From: Pocillopora verrucosa
Taxonomy: Eukaryota > Cnidaria > Anthozoa > Scleractinia > Pocilloporidae
Direction of reading: 5' to 3'
NCBI RefSeq assembly: GCF_036669915.1
Contig: NC_089320.1
Location: 15,685,839 to 15,749,838 of the forward strand
DNA: 64,000 nucleotides
Under the pieces are notes generated by a model that saw only the letters and a list, made by a program, of their open reading frames with translations, was not told where the DNA came from and searched no databases. The translations under genes were made by a program, and so were the position numbers. Shown one piece after another: positions 11,634 to 23,989 of the stretch (position 1 is the stretch's first letter; each line of letters begins with the position of its first letter).

Positions 11634-14600
11634 AAGGACTGTCACGTTAGTATCTCGCGCATTCTCAGTTTTTCCTGTATTGGATTGTTACGTTAGTGTC
11701 TCGCACATTCTTAGTTTATTCCTGTAATGGATTGTTACGTTAGTGTCTCGCACATTCTTAGTTTATTCCTGTAATGGATTGTTACGTTAGTATCTCACCG
11801 CATTCTCAGTTTTCTTCTGTAATGGATTGTTCCGTTAGTGTCTCGCGTATTCTCAGTTTTCTCTTGTATTGGATTGTTACGTTAGTGTGTCGCACATTCT
11901 CAATTTTCTCCTGTAATGAATTGTTTCGTTAGTGTCTCACGCATTCTCAGTTTTTTTTGTTATGGATTGTTGGGTTAATGTCTCGCACATTCTTAGTTTT
12001 CTCATGTAATGGATTGTTACGTTAGTATGTTGCGCATTCTTAGTTTTCTCATGTAATGGATTGTCACGTTAGTATGTTGCGCATTCTTAGTTTTCTCATG
12101 TAATGGATTGTTACGTTAGTATGTTGCGCATTCTTAGTTTTATCTTGTAATGGATTGTTACGTTAGTATGTTGCGCATTCTCAGTTTTCTCTTGTAATGG
12201 ATTATCACGTTAGTATGTTGCGCATTCTCAGTTTTCTCTTGTAATGGATTGTTCCGTTAGTGTCTTGCGCATTCTCTGTTTTTTTTTTTTGTATGGATTG
12301 TTCTGTTAGTGTCGCGTTCATTCTCAGTTTTTTTTTGTTATGGATTGTTACGTTAGTGTCTCGCGTATTCTAAGTGTTTTTTTGCTATGGATTGTTCCGT
12401 TAGTGTGTCGCGCATTCTCAATTTTCTCCTGTAATGGACCCTTAGTGTCTCACGCATTCTCAGTTTTTTTTGTTATGGATTGTTACGTTAGTATGTTGCG
12501 CATTCTCAGTTTTCTCCTGTAACGGATTGTTACGTTAGTGTGTTGCGCATTCTCAGTTTTCTCCTGTAATAGGTTGTTACGTTAGTGTCTCGTGCATTCT
12601 TTGTGTTTTTTGGCTATGGATTGTTCCGTTAGTGTCTCACACATTCCCGGTTTTCTTTTGTAATAGATTGTTCCGTTAATGTCTCGTGCATTCTCAGTTT
12701 TCTCCTCTAATGGATTGTTTCGTTAGTGTCTCACGCATTCTCAGTTTTCTTATGTATTGGATTGTTATGTTAGTGTCTTGCACATTCTTAGTTTATTCCT
12801 GTAATGAATTGTTCCGTTAGTGTCTCGCTCATTCTCAGTTTTCTCCTGTAATGAATTGTTACGTTGGTGTCTCATGCATTCTCAGTTTTCTTTGGAAATG
12901 GTTTGTTACGTTAGTGTCTCGCGCATTCTCCGTTTTCTCATGTAATGGATAGTTACGTTAGTGTATCACGCATTCTTACTTTTTTTCCTGTAATGGATTG
13001 TTCCGTTAGTGCTCCGCGCATTCTCTGTTTTTCCTGTAATGGATTGTTACGTCAGTGTATCGCCCATTCTCAGTTTTCACTGGTGTTGAATTGTTACGTT
13101 AATGTCCTGCGCATTCTCAGTTTTCTTCTGGAATGGATTGTTACGCTAGTGTCTCGCACATTCTTAGTTTATTCCTGTTATGGATTGTTACGTTAGTGTC
13201 TCGCACATTCTTAGTTTATTCCTGTAATGGATTGTTACGTTAGTGTCTCGCACATTCTTAGTTTATTCCTGTGATGGATTGTTACGTTAGTGTCTCGCAC
13301 ATTCTTAGTTTATTCCTGTAATGGATTGTTACGTTAGTGTCTCGCACATTCTCAGTTTATTCCTGTGATGGATTGTTACGTTAGTGTCTCGCACATTCTT
13401 AGTTTATTCCTGTAATGGATTGTTATGTTAGTGTCTCGCACAGTCTTAGTTTATTCCTGTAATGGATCGTTACGTTAGTATCTCGCGCATTCTCAATTTT
13501 CTCAATAATGGATCGTTACGTTAGTGTCTCGCGCGTTCTCAATTTCTCTTGTAATAGATTGTTATGTTAGTGTCTCGCGCATTCTCTGTTTTCCCATGTA
13601 ATTGATTGTTACGTTAGTGTGTGGCGCATTCTCAGTTTTCTCCTGTATTGGATTGTTACGTTAGTGTCTCGCGCATTCTCAGTTTCACCTGTAATGGATT
13701 GTTCCGTTAGTGTCTCGTGCATTCTCTGTTTTCTCATGTAACGGATTGTTACGTTAGTGTGTGGCGCATTCTCAGTTTTCTCCTGTATTGGATTGTTACG
13801 TTAGTGTCTCGCCCATTCTCAGTTTTCTCTTGTAAGGAATTGTTAGGTTAGTGTGTCACGCATTCTCAGCTTCCTTCTGTAATGGATTGTTCCGTTAGTG
13901 TTTACATATTCTCAGTTTTCTTCTATAATGGATTGCTCCGTTAGTGTGTCACGCATTCTTAGTTTTCTGCTGTAATGGATTGTTCCGTTAGTGTCTCGCG
14001 CATTCTCAGTTTCACCTGTAATGGATTGTTCCGTTAGTGTCTCGTGCATTCTCTGTTTTCTCATGTAACGGATTGTTACGTTAGTGTGTTGCGCATTCTC
14101 AGTTTCTCCTGTATCAGATTGTTACGTTAGTGTGTCGTGCATTCTCAATTTCCTTCTGTAATTGATTGTTACGTTAGCGTCGCGCGCATTCTCAGTTTTT
14201 TTTTTGTAATGGATTGTTACGTTAGTGTCTCGTGCATTCTCAGTTTTTTTTTGGTTATGGATTGTTACGTCTGTTGTGGACTGTTGCGTTAGTGTTTCGC
14301 GTATTCTTAGTGTTTTTTGTTATGGATTGTTCTGTTAGTATCTCCCGCATTCTCAGTTTTCTCCAGTATTGGATTGTTACGTTAGTATCTTGCCTCATTC
14401 TCAGTTTTCTTCTGTAATCGATTGTTACGTTAGTGTCTCGTGCATTCTCAGTTTTTTTTTGGTTATGGATTGTTACGTCAGTGTCTCGCGTTTTCTTAGT
14501 GTTTTTTTTTCGATGGATTGTTCCGTTAGTGTCTCGCGCATTCTCAGTTTTCTCCTGTGATGGATTGTTACGTTAGTGTGTCGCGCATTCTCAGTTTTCT

Positions 14601-15232
14601 CCTGTGATGGATTGTGACGTTAGTGTGTCGCGCATTCTCAATTTTCTCCTGTGGTAGATTGTTCCGTTACTGTGTCGCGCATTCTCAATTTTCTCCTTTA
14701 ATGGATTGTTTCGTTAGCGTCTCACGCATTCTCAGTTTTCTTATGTATTGGATTGTTACGTTGGTGTCGCACATTCTCAGTTTTCTTCTGTAACGGATTG
14801 TTCTGTTAGTGTCTCGCGCATTCTCTGTTTTCTCATGCAATGGATCGTTACGTTAGTGTGTCACGCATTCTCAATTTTCTCCTGTAATGGATTGTTTCGT
14901 TAGTGTCTCGCCATTCTCTGTTTTCTTATGTAGTGGATTGTTACGGTTAGTGTCTCGCGCATTCTCAGTTTTCTCCTGTAATGGATTGTTACGTTAATGT
15001 CTCGTGCATTCTCAGTTTTCTACTGAAATGGATTGTTACGTTAGTATCGCGTGCATTCTCTGTTCTCTTCTGTAATTGATTGTTACGTTAGTGTTTCGCA
15101 TATTCTCAGTTTTCTCCTGTAGTGGATTATTACGTAAGCGTCTAAGGCATTCTCCGCTTTCCCTTGTAATCATTTGTTCCGTTAAAAACTTGCATAATCT
15201 AAGTCATCCCCACCAACGGATTGTTACGTTAT
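11634..15232. repeat. 47-48 bp minisatellite array, about 75 units
   Basis: Tandem units with the core ATGGATTGTTACGTTAGTGT, then a CTCGCGCATTCTCAG-type segment, then a T-rich linker ending CTCCTGTA. Units vary mainly at TTACG/TTCCG, at GTCTCGCGC/GTGTTGCGC and in the length of the T-run. Blocks of near-identical neighbours (about 12020-12230 and 13130-13440) point to local unequal exchange. The array decays at its right edge (15150-15232). Open frames of about 60-80 codons in this stretch are products of the period and not genes. Confidence 0.95.
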
Positions 15233-15484
15233 TAACAATCCTTTAAAAAAGGTTTTCTTCAGCCTTTGATTTCAAGTTTTAGTTCATATAATCAACCTAA
15301 AGTAATCAAAGAATGAATCCGTTTTAATTAACACCATATAGACAGTTCATACAATCAGTTTGCTACAATATGAACATTTTCTGTAAAACTGATAACAGGA
15401 TATACTAACTGAATAACTCGCTAAGTGCCTCATGAATTTATAGGTTGTCAATTTATCAATGAGCAAAAGGTAATTAGGGAATTT
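15233..15484. other. Spacer; nothing recognised
   Basis: AT-rich single-copy-looking sequence between the minisatellite and the palindromic element. No exon or RNA signal seen. Confidence 0.5.
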
Positions 15485-15622
15485 AGTGTTAACAACTGGG
15501 TTGAAAACGTAAATTAGCCACCGTAAAGGGTAAAAAAGCTGACGTTTCGAGCGTTAGCCCTTCGTCAGCTTTTTTACCCTTTACGGTGGCTAATTTACGT
15601 TTTCAACCCAGTTGTTAACACT
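15485..15622. mobile_element. Perfect 60-bp-arm palindrome (foldback MITE-like)
   Basis: Left arm 15485-15544 and right arm 15563-15622 are exact reverse complements over 60 bases, separated by an 18-base loop (15545-15562). The loop-proximal motif GACGTTTCGAGCGTTAGCCC recurs in diverged form at 59888-59920, so this is an interspersed family. Sequence to about 15685 (CTCCCACTGACGCAGCACCA and following) may belong to the same element. Confidence 0.85.
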
Positions 15623-15649
15623 TAATTACCTGCTATACTCTCCCACTGA

Positions 15650-15682
<33 letters not shown>

Positions 15683-15689
15683 TTTAGTA

Positions 15690-16640
15690 ATTAGGGGATG
15701 ATGGTGTATTTATTTATTTCATACATTACATATTCGTAGGCCTGGAAATAGAACAATCCATAATCCCTCATCACCATGTTTACCCATCGGATAAGGATGA
15801 AGTATAGCTTTTGTTTTAACTATGGATACAGCCAAAACAGAAAACTACCTGCCAGAAGATGAAAGTAAGAATAAATTTTATCAAGACTACTATTTGCGGA
15901 ATTCTGTCCTGACTTGCTGGGTCAGTAAAAGTTAGAGTGACAGGAATTTTATACTATTTATTCATCAACAACAACAAATGGGTCTATCATAGTAACTTAG
16001 GTGGTAAAAAAAGACGTAGTGGTGTGGTTATCATATTTCCCTATCTAATCGTATGCATTTAACATAATATTGTTCCTTTGAAAAACAGCTCTTTGACTGA
16101 GATTGTGAACGCATTTATTAAAGGTCAATAAAAAAGCAATTGTAAGGATTATTTAACCAGAGATAAAGTCAGATTTAACTTCTCTGCTCATTGTCTTCCT
16201 ATCCAGTCCTCTGAAACACTAGACCTCCTAATTGAGCATTTGTGCATCCTCAGCTTAACCATGATCAATTTTTAAATTTGAATAACTTCAAAGGACCTTT
16301 GCAAAGCTACCCTTATTAAATGCAAACATTATGGTGTTTTATTTTCAGACAGGTATGAAGGACTCTTAGATTGTCCTGATATAATTCAATAACATTTTCT
16401 TGTATCTCATTTATATTTGCTCTCCTTCCCAGGATAGAGGAGAGATGCCCTTTAGCCACTCTTCCTGGATTTTTGGTGATGCAGCTGATTTCAGTTCGAT
16501 AAGTACTGATATAACCAAACACAAATAGAATACAGTACAGTAATACACCAGACAAACTTCAACCCATGTCCTATTCCTCCCGAACAATTTGTTCCTCTGT
16601 ACAAACTTGTGTAGTAACTGGCCTCCAGGGGACACCTAGG
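15690..16640. other. Intergenic; no gene seen
   Basis: AT-rich sequence. Overlapping short minus-strand frames at 16316-16718 lack start context, splice context or recognisable motifs and partly read into the satellite array. Confidence 0.45.
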
Positions 16641-16649
16641 AACTTCAAC

Positions 16650-18010
16650 AACATATAAGGAATTCAGCCACTGGCTAACAGAGGGATGACCCACAAAGGA
16701 GTCAGTTTCACCCAACAATTCTCTACTTTAGTCTGAATCTGTGATGTAAATACTTGGTCCCACAATAAAGGGGGGAGAGGAAAACCAATGAGTGTGTTGA
16801 ATTTCGGCCAATAGACTGTCGTTATGCGCTGAACAGAGGGTGGACTTTGTAGAAGAGATAAGTGACTCTAGAACAGTTGATCCTCCATAAAGAAGTCAGT
16901 TTCACTCAACAAATCTCTTCCTTAGTCTTAAATCTGTGATGCAAAGACTTGGTCCTAGAGAAAAGAGGAAAAGGAAAAGCAGTGAGTGTGTTGAATGTTT
17001 CGGCCACTGGACTGTCTATATGCGCTGAACAGAGAGTGCACTTTATAAAAGAGATTGGTGACTAAGAGCTGACCCTCAAAGGAGTTAGACTGTCACCCAA
17101 CAAATCTCTTTCTTAGTCTTAAATCTGTGATGCAAAGACTTGGTCCCACAAAAAAGAGGAAAAGGAAATGCAGTGAGTGTGTCAAGTGTTTCGGCCACTG
17201 GACTGTCTTTATACGCTGAACAGAGAGTGGACTTTGTACAAGAGATGGGTGACTAGAAGATGATCCTCTACAAAGGAGTCAGATTCACCCAACAAATCTC
17301 TTCCTTAGTCTTAAATCTGTGATGCAAAGACTTGGTCCCACAAAAAAGAGGAAAAGGAAATGCAGTGAGTGTGTCAAGTGTTTCGGCCGCTGGACTGTCT
17401 TTATACGCTGAACAGAGAGTGGACTTTGTACAAGAGAATGTTGACTACCAGATGATCCTCCACAAAGGAGTCAGATTCCCCCAACAAATCTCTTCCTTAG
17501 TCTTAAATCTGTGATGCAAAGACTTGGTCCCACAAAAAAGAGTAAAAGGAAATGCAGTGAGTGTGTCAAGTGTTTCGGCCACTGGACTGTCTTTATACGC
17601 TGAACAGAGAGTGGACTTTGTACAAGAGATTGGTGACAAAGAGCTGACCCACAAAGGAGTCAGACTGTCACCAACAAAACTCTTCCTTAGTCTTAAATCT
17701 GTGATGCAAAGACTTGGTCCCACAAAAAAGAGGAAAAGGAAATGCAGTGAGTGTGTCAAGTGTTTCGGCCACTGGACTGTCTTTATACACTGAACAGAGA
17801 GTGGACTTTGAACAAGAGATTAGTGACAAAGAGCTGACCCACAAAGGAGTCAGACTGTCACCAACAAAACTCTTCCTTAGTCTTAAATCTGTGATGCAAA
17901 GACTTGGTTCCGCAAAAAAGAGGAGAAGGAAATGCAGTGAGTGTGTAAGGTGTTTCGGCCACTGGACTGTCTTTATACGCTGAACAGAGAGTGGACTTTG
18001 CACAGGAGAT
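16650..18010. repeat. ~190-bp tandem satellite, 7 units
   Basis: The anchor GTGATGCAAAGACTTGGTCC (slightly diverged in the first units) recurs at 16742, 16936, 17127, 17319, 17511, 17701 and 17891, giving periods of 194, 191, 192, 192, 190 and 190 bp. Identity rises to the right: the last four units are nearly identical and the first is the most diverged. Both strands carry open frames of 60-120 codons that follow the repeat. None continues through all units and none shows exon signals. Confidence 0.9.
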
Positions 18011-18576
18011 TGAGAGGATATGAATGACAAGAGGCGATCAGTCTTTTACAGGAAAATAATATTTTGCACCACCGGTAGTTTTTCGGGATGTCTAAGCCTG
18101 AGATGTTAATGGACGGACAAGTTATAACGTAACAGTTTAGCCCATTTCGCATAAATAAGCCGAGCATGGTACAGTTCCAAGGAATATCTGCTAGCTTTCT
18201 ATAGACTTATAGATCTAACGTTGGATATTTTTGCAATATGCAAGAAAGTTTTTCTCTAAGCTGACCTTTTCACCAACATGCTTTAAACGAAACCTGCGCT
18301 ATCCTCGGGTTTAGTGTCATACCTGGTTTAAAGAATATTTTTTCCCGACTCATTCAAACCATCTACACGCTTTGTTCATAACTGGGAATATGAGGGCTGC
18401 AGAAAGACTGTGTCGTCGCTTTATGCAAGCTATTTCACCAAATTTAGTTAACTGTCTCTGTCTCTGCTATGAACGAAATTGCTTTCAACTTTAAGAACGA
18501 TGGTAGCCAATCAGTTTTCTTAAAAACAAAATTATGCTCCTTTCCCGAATTAAGAAAACTGTGATAAAGCTGCAAA
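18011..18576. other. Spacer; nothing recognised
   Basis: Non-repetitive AT-rich sequence between the satellite and the foldback element. No supportable exon. Confidence 0.45.
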
Positions 18577-19947
18577 TTGTTAAACAATAAAAAATAGAAC
18601 TATATCTAATCTGAAATATTGTAAGGGTTTCCTTATATTGGTTATGGGAAAAAGGAATGGAAATATTATATTACTTTAAGCCAGTCGATACAAAAAATTA
18701 TAATAACCAGGTTGATTATTTCTTATTCCTTTTGGCGGTTTCATCTAAGCACAATTTCTTTGACCTTTTTCTTATTGTGGTTGTGAATTTGGCATGTAAG
18801 CAGATGTTCCGTTTCTATGGTAATTAGAACTTTTTGTGGTATTTTGTGATAAGCTATGCTTTTAATTAATTCAAATTGCTAGTTAAGAAAGAGAGTACAA
18901 AAAATCTTTTTACACTTTTGATTATTCTCAGACTCGTTTTTTGGAACATATTCTATGTCAAATTTAGGATAAAAGAATATTTCTTAAATCTTAGTTTAAC
19001 ACCTCTTTCTTTAAGGTGATTCTGAGTGTAAACAGCTTGTGCCTCTCTATCTTTCGCGCTGAATTTTAAATTAGATAATACCACGTAGTATTTTCGGAGG
19101 CGGTACTTGTGAACGCCCCTTCTACTCCGAATTTTCTGTTTATTTTGTTGTTATGTAACAATCTTCCAAGGCTATTTTCTCTTTGTATACCTTTTCCAGT
19201 GTAATTCTAATTCTGCCAATAGGTTAATTAAAATTTTTATGTTATCAATCTTGTTTCTGTTCTGGCCGATCTTAATCGTAAATGTAAGAAATTTAAGGTA
19301 TAAAATGGTTTTATAACTGCGTAAACAACTCGAAGACGCACACTTAGTATGCAGGGTCTGTCGTACGTAACTTAACGTGATTCGCTGGTTGAAATAGAAT
19401 GATGACGATAAAAGAAGATTGACAGCTTAGTAGTGTCACCTTTAGTGCCACCTTTATTATCTGGTGCACAGCATTTTTCAATCAGATAGAGCAGAATAGA
19501 GCAGAGTTGAGTTGTGTTGAAAGGAATAAGGTGAACTGTATTGAGTAAGGTCAAGACTGGACTAGTCCCCGAAAGAAGAAAATTTTACTAGGAGTTCAAG
19601 CCAGAAAATTAAAGAATTCAACCGAGTGTCAGAGAGGCATAAGCTGTTTACACTTAGAATCACCTTAAAGAAAGAGGTGTTAAAGGTGTTAAACTAAAAT
19701 TTAAGAAATATTCCTTGATCGTGAATTTGACATAGAATATGTTCACAATAAGTAAAAGTTCAAAGAAATTGTACTCAAATGAGAACTCCAAAAGGAATAA
19801 GAAATAATCAACCTGGTTATTATAATTTTTTGCATCGAATGGCTTAAAGTAATATAATATTTCCATTCCTTTTTCTCATCACCAATATAAGGAAACCCTT
19901 GCAATATTTTAGATTAAATATAGTTCTATTTTTATTGTTTAACAAAA
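18577..19947. mobile_element. Foldback element with long terminal inverted repeats
   Basis: The left arm (about 18577-19060) and right arm (about 19620-19947) are imperfect reverse complements. The outer ends read TTGTTAAACAATAAAAAATAG and, on the right, CTATTTTTATTGTTTAACAA when completed. Inner matches include GGTTGATTATTTCTTATTCC and AACACCTCTTTCTTTAAGGTG against their complements on the other side. The left arm carries about 150 bp not found in the right arm. The ~560-bp centre has no transposase-like ORF, so the element is non-autonomous. Confidence 0.8.
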
Positions 19948-20971
19948 TAGTTACTTCGTCTTTTTACAAAGAAACAAATCCTTTACACAAACGTGTTTTG
20001 TTTTGGTAGGTTTGAACTGAAAACAGCTAAAATTTTCATCTTTAATTTCATCCTTAATTTTAAGTCTGTATCCTACATGTCTCGGTTGATTGAAAAGATA
20101 AATAAGAATAAGATGCAAAGCGACACGCATCCTTTAAACTGTTTATTTGATCTGACAGAAGAAAGTGTTTGTTTATCCAAAGCGCCAAACCTTCATCACA
20201 GGCGACTGATAAAAGTTGCAAGTTCAATCGTACGGTCATGTGGGACTTGTACCGTAGCTTTTTAGAAGGCTTTGATTTTGGATTCTTCATTTTGGAAAGA
20301 TTATCAACAGAAGTTCGTAAAATCATGGTCATTTTGATCTCAGATCCGTTGTGGACTCCGTTGTTTAATTATTGTTATAGCTGTTAGTTATATCGTCCCG
20401 CATTTTAGTTTTCACTCTCTTTGTATTAAAACTTGTATCATCCTTTTTATTAAGGTTAAAGAGAGGAGATGTTATTTTTAAAGTGTGAGAACTGGGATGA
20501 TCTCTGATAGAATGCCTTTGCTGACTTGAAAACTAACGACAGAAAAAGTAAGTCCAGATGGTGCTTATTGTTTTATTACATTAATTTTAAAAACACTGGT
20601 GAGCCTTGCAATCTGACTGGCTCTCATCGGTACGATTTATTCAAGAGTTCCACCATCTTTGGCTTTAAATCGTATCTATTTAACAGCCAATGAGAAAGCT
20701 TTACACACAAAAACCGATCAGATTTTTAGATTCCTAAAGAGTAACCTACCAACTGCATAAAATACAGTACAAATAACTCGCGAATAGACTACAAATATCC
20801 TGCGATACTGTACGGTTATTTAGACAGTTGGTTATTTTGTGCTGTAAAATAACTTGGTTAACCAGTTGGCTGCGCGCACTACGCTTAACTATCCGCTTTA
20901 CTTTTCCCGCTTTATGAGAAATGAGCACAAAGACAGCAGAAAAAAAAAGCGGTCAGACGTTTTGGTGTGTG

Positions 20972-21016
<45 letters not shown>

Positions 21017-21230
21017 TGCATCTTTGGAATCTTTTTTTTTAAAACTAGCTTAGTACGAGGTCAATAAAATATATATTTATTTTGGCTGAAAAATGACGAA
21101 TTCCGACCCAAGACAAATTTCAATATTGGTGAGAAGGCCTCAAACAATACCCAAATTGTGTTTGTATTGTTGTCATACTGTGTATAATAACGTTGTAATG
21201 TAGCTCATTCAATTTTGTTTATTCATCTTT
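19948..21230. other. Intergenic with one interspersed repeat
   Basis: No gene supported. Positions 20580-20730 hold a short interspersed repeat (GAGCCTTGCAATCTGACTGG ... TTTAAATCGTATC) that also occurs at 29376-29500, and in part near 43525. Open frames at 19993-20387 on both strands overlap each other and look fortuitous. Confidence 0.5.
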
Positions 21231-21475
21231 TCACAGATTTCATGAAACATGACCACAAAAAGAAAAAAAAATTGTCATCCTTGGAAGGAAAGAAAAAGTG
21301 GGGTTTCACAGATTTCATGAATCTTTCATGATTTTCATGAAAAAGTGGGGTTTCACAGATTTCATGAAACATGACCACAAAAAGAAAAAAAAATTGTCAT
21401 CCTTGGAAGGAAAGAAAAAGTGGGGTCGAAGAAAAAAAAATTGTCATCCTTGGAAGGAAAGAAAAAGTGGGGTCG
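21231..21475. repeat. Local tandem duplication with A-rich units
   Basis: A ~75-bp unit running from CACAGATTTCATGAAACATG to GGAAAGAAAAAGTGGGGT occurs at 21234-21304 and 21352-21424. An intervening partial copy lies near 21305 and a third partial copy at 21428-21472. Open frames here are repeat shadows. Confidence 0.8.
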
Positions 21476-21705
21476 ATCCGCCACCGTCCCCCACCACACC
21501 CGCCTCTTATAGAGAGATTTATAAGTATTGGGTATAAGTTGTCTACCTTGTGGTAAAAACACCTGTCTAATACGCAGGTGTATTATGACAGAAGTTTAGT
21601 TATTCAAAACGCATGCGTTTGAAATGAATGCTATTACCACAAGGTAGAGAACTTTTCAAATACTTATTGAAACTGGTAAATAGTGGTGGGTGTGGTGGGG
21701 GATGG
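21476..21705. mobile_element. Imperfect inverted-repeat element (MITE-like)
   Basis: Arms of about 80 bp: the left contains CCCCCACCACACCC, ATAAGTATT and CTACCTTGTGGTAA (to 21555). The right contains TTACCACAAGGTAG (21633-21646), AATACTTAT and GGGTGTGGTGGGGG. The order is mirrored throughout, so the segment folds back on itself around a ~75-bp centre. Confidence 0.7.
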
Positions 21706-23229
21706 AGGACGGGTACAATTTGTCTCCTTCATCCCTAGTCATCCCTGTATTTTGTCATATTCAGAAGCTCGGATAGTAAGAATTAGCTACTAACCAGCTT
21801 CACGGTATTATTACAATATTAGAGTCCCAGAAACAACAACATCAAAGCTATCAACGTAAAGTACAAGTCGAGAAAGTGAAATATCCTTCAATGTTTCCTT
21901 CCTTTCCACATTAATACTCTCTCGGCCTTTCTTTCTTGTTTCCTTGCAATCTGAATGAAAGAGAAGAAATACGAGTCAGCAGCTTTCGAAATTGCCTCTC
22001 TATCGCACCACAGGGTAATAGAAGCTCTTTCTTGGTGTCTTTATTGCAGTACCTTTCCTTGTTGTGACGAACAGCGTATTCCTTTCCTTTTTCTCCAAAC
22101 GTCTGTGTTCAGGACTTGTTTGGGCTTCCTTGGTGTAAAATCATCTTCATAATACTAAAAGTAAAATAAAATAAATATATTTTTGACGATGAATCGTCAA
22201 ACTACACACAATCAAAACACTGATTCATATCGCACGGAAAGTAAAAACCTCGATCAAAGGGTTTTTTAATCAGCGTTAAAAGAAAACCAAATCTTTTATT
22301 AACTAACTGAGAGGTTATCGCTCTGACGAAGCATTTCTACAGCATTTTCATTTCGCATCTTGTGTTTTGCACGTGAAATTCTGAAATGGCCCCTTTAATC
22401 TGAACTGTGTCAAGCAAATCATTCAGTTATCATTGACGTACAACATCAAACATATTGGGTAAAGTAAGGCCCTCGGAAAGTCACCTGTGGGATTATCTGA
22501 TTTAAATTTGTTCATGCGGGTAAAAAACCCCTCATAAACACTACGCGCGAAGAGTGCGAAAAAAAAGAAAAAAAAAGGGTAGGCCTGCTAACTGTGTGCA
22601 CTAGCTGCTGCTGAGAAAATTAAAAAAAATAAATCAACAAACCTTTGGTAGGACGGTATACCAAGATGAAAACAGCAGAAAGATGAAATTGCATAACCTT
22701 GAATGCCAAAAGGTTAGATATCTTTTTACCCTTCCTTCAAACTAAAAGATCGTAGTTCGTTTTTTCTATTGAATTCTAGGGCCTGAGTCTACCTCTTACA
22801 AGTTGTAAAGTCAAAACTTTCCTGCTTTTTTGGTACACCATGTGACCAATTGGCAAATACTCCCAGCAATGTTACCGTGGGTATGTGATACACGGGTAGG
22901 ACTAAATTGACAGCGTCTCATTGTAAAAGGCAAAATCTACATTTGAAGAATTTGGTTTTTCTTAGGGAAGTAAATAAGACCCAGAATTTCTAACCTGTCA
23001 GCAGAACATCCACATGTCATCTTTAACTTTCAATTGTAGTTGACGTCACTAAACATTCCTTTTTTCCTTCGGTCATAAAAGAAAACAGTGCCAGCCTGCA
23101 AAAAAACAGAATTAAAGAAAAACAGACTTAAACCACGACGGTAACGTTTCAGTACTTTTCCCTTCTTCTTACATCTCCATTACTTACATGAAGATAACCT
23201 CAACAACATTTTCTGATTGACTTTATAGG
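21706..23229. other. Intergenic; no gene seen
   Basis: AT-rich sequence. A 65-codon frame at 21955-22152 has no supporting features. Small hairpins only (for example TTTGACGATGAATCGTCAAA near 22181). Confidence 0.45.
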
Positions 23230-23430
23230 AACCCTTAAAGTCCCATGAGTGACCAAGATAGAATTTCTCTTTACAATATCAATACAATATCAAGCAGACA
23301 AGTAATAGGAATAAAGAAAAGTACCCCTTGCGAGCTCTAGATTATTAATTCATCCAATACCAAATTCTTGGGACTAACATCATAACAATCGTATGGCAGA
23401 ATGAAATCTTAAGAGAGGAAATATTAACAG
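23230..23430. mobile_element. ~200-bp MITE-like repeat
   Basis: Starts near AACCCTTAAAGTCCCATGAG and contains TTTCTCTTTACAATATC, then ATCCAATACCAAATTCT, then ATATTAAC at the end. The internal block ATCCAATACCAAATTCT also occurs in the composite modules (about 1960 and 11500), and related sequence lies at 54420-54610. This makes a family of at least four members in the window. Confidence 0.65.
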
Positions 23431-23989
23431 ACGATTGTCTCGAAACTTACCCAAGTTGTATTAATTCAAGCTCCCTATCAGTTCTCCCATCCACCTTTAT
23501 TAATTAATATCCAAGTTATCCACCAATCAGACAGAAACAATCAAACAATATATACCTCATTCGATGGTCTGACATATAATACGCGCGGATATTTCGCGAG
23601 TTGCGTGGTATTTTTCCGAGCCCTATGGGGGCTATTATTATTCTACTATTATTTAATTTTCTAGTCTTTTGGCTTCTGGTTTTTGAAACTGAGTATGGTC
23701 TTATCTGATCAACTGTCGCATACCGTTACTGGTGCGTGAAAGAAGGAAAAAAACACAAAAGAAACTATCTAAGTGTTCTTCATGACCGAAAAAATTCTCG
23801 TGGAAAAATCATGTCTAAAAAAGGGAAGAGAAATCAGAGAGCGCTCGGATCGCTTCTGTCCGTATATTTGCCCTGTTCTACAACGTAATACCCTGGCATA
23901 TTTTGTGCGCTCCATTGCCATAATATAATAAAATGAAGTTATGATGGAATAATCAAAGGAATTACATGAGTTAAGAACCTAGTAGTTTA

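Noticed and set aside
12340..14560. Open frames of 60-80 codons with DCYVSVSRILS-type peptides
   Set aside because: They mirror the 47-48 bp period, shift frame with each unit-length change and lack start or splice context.
11634..15232. CRISPR-like array of spaced repeats
   Set aside because: Units are contiguous and similar over their whole length, there are no unique spacers, and the context is eukaryotic. It is a minisatellite.
17332..18030. Open frames of 60-120 codons on both strands in the 190-bp satellite
   Set aside because: Produced by the repeat on both strands at once; no exon signals and interrupted in most units.
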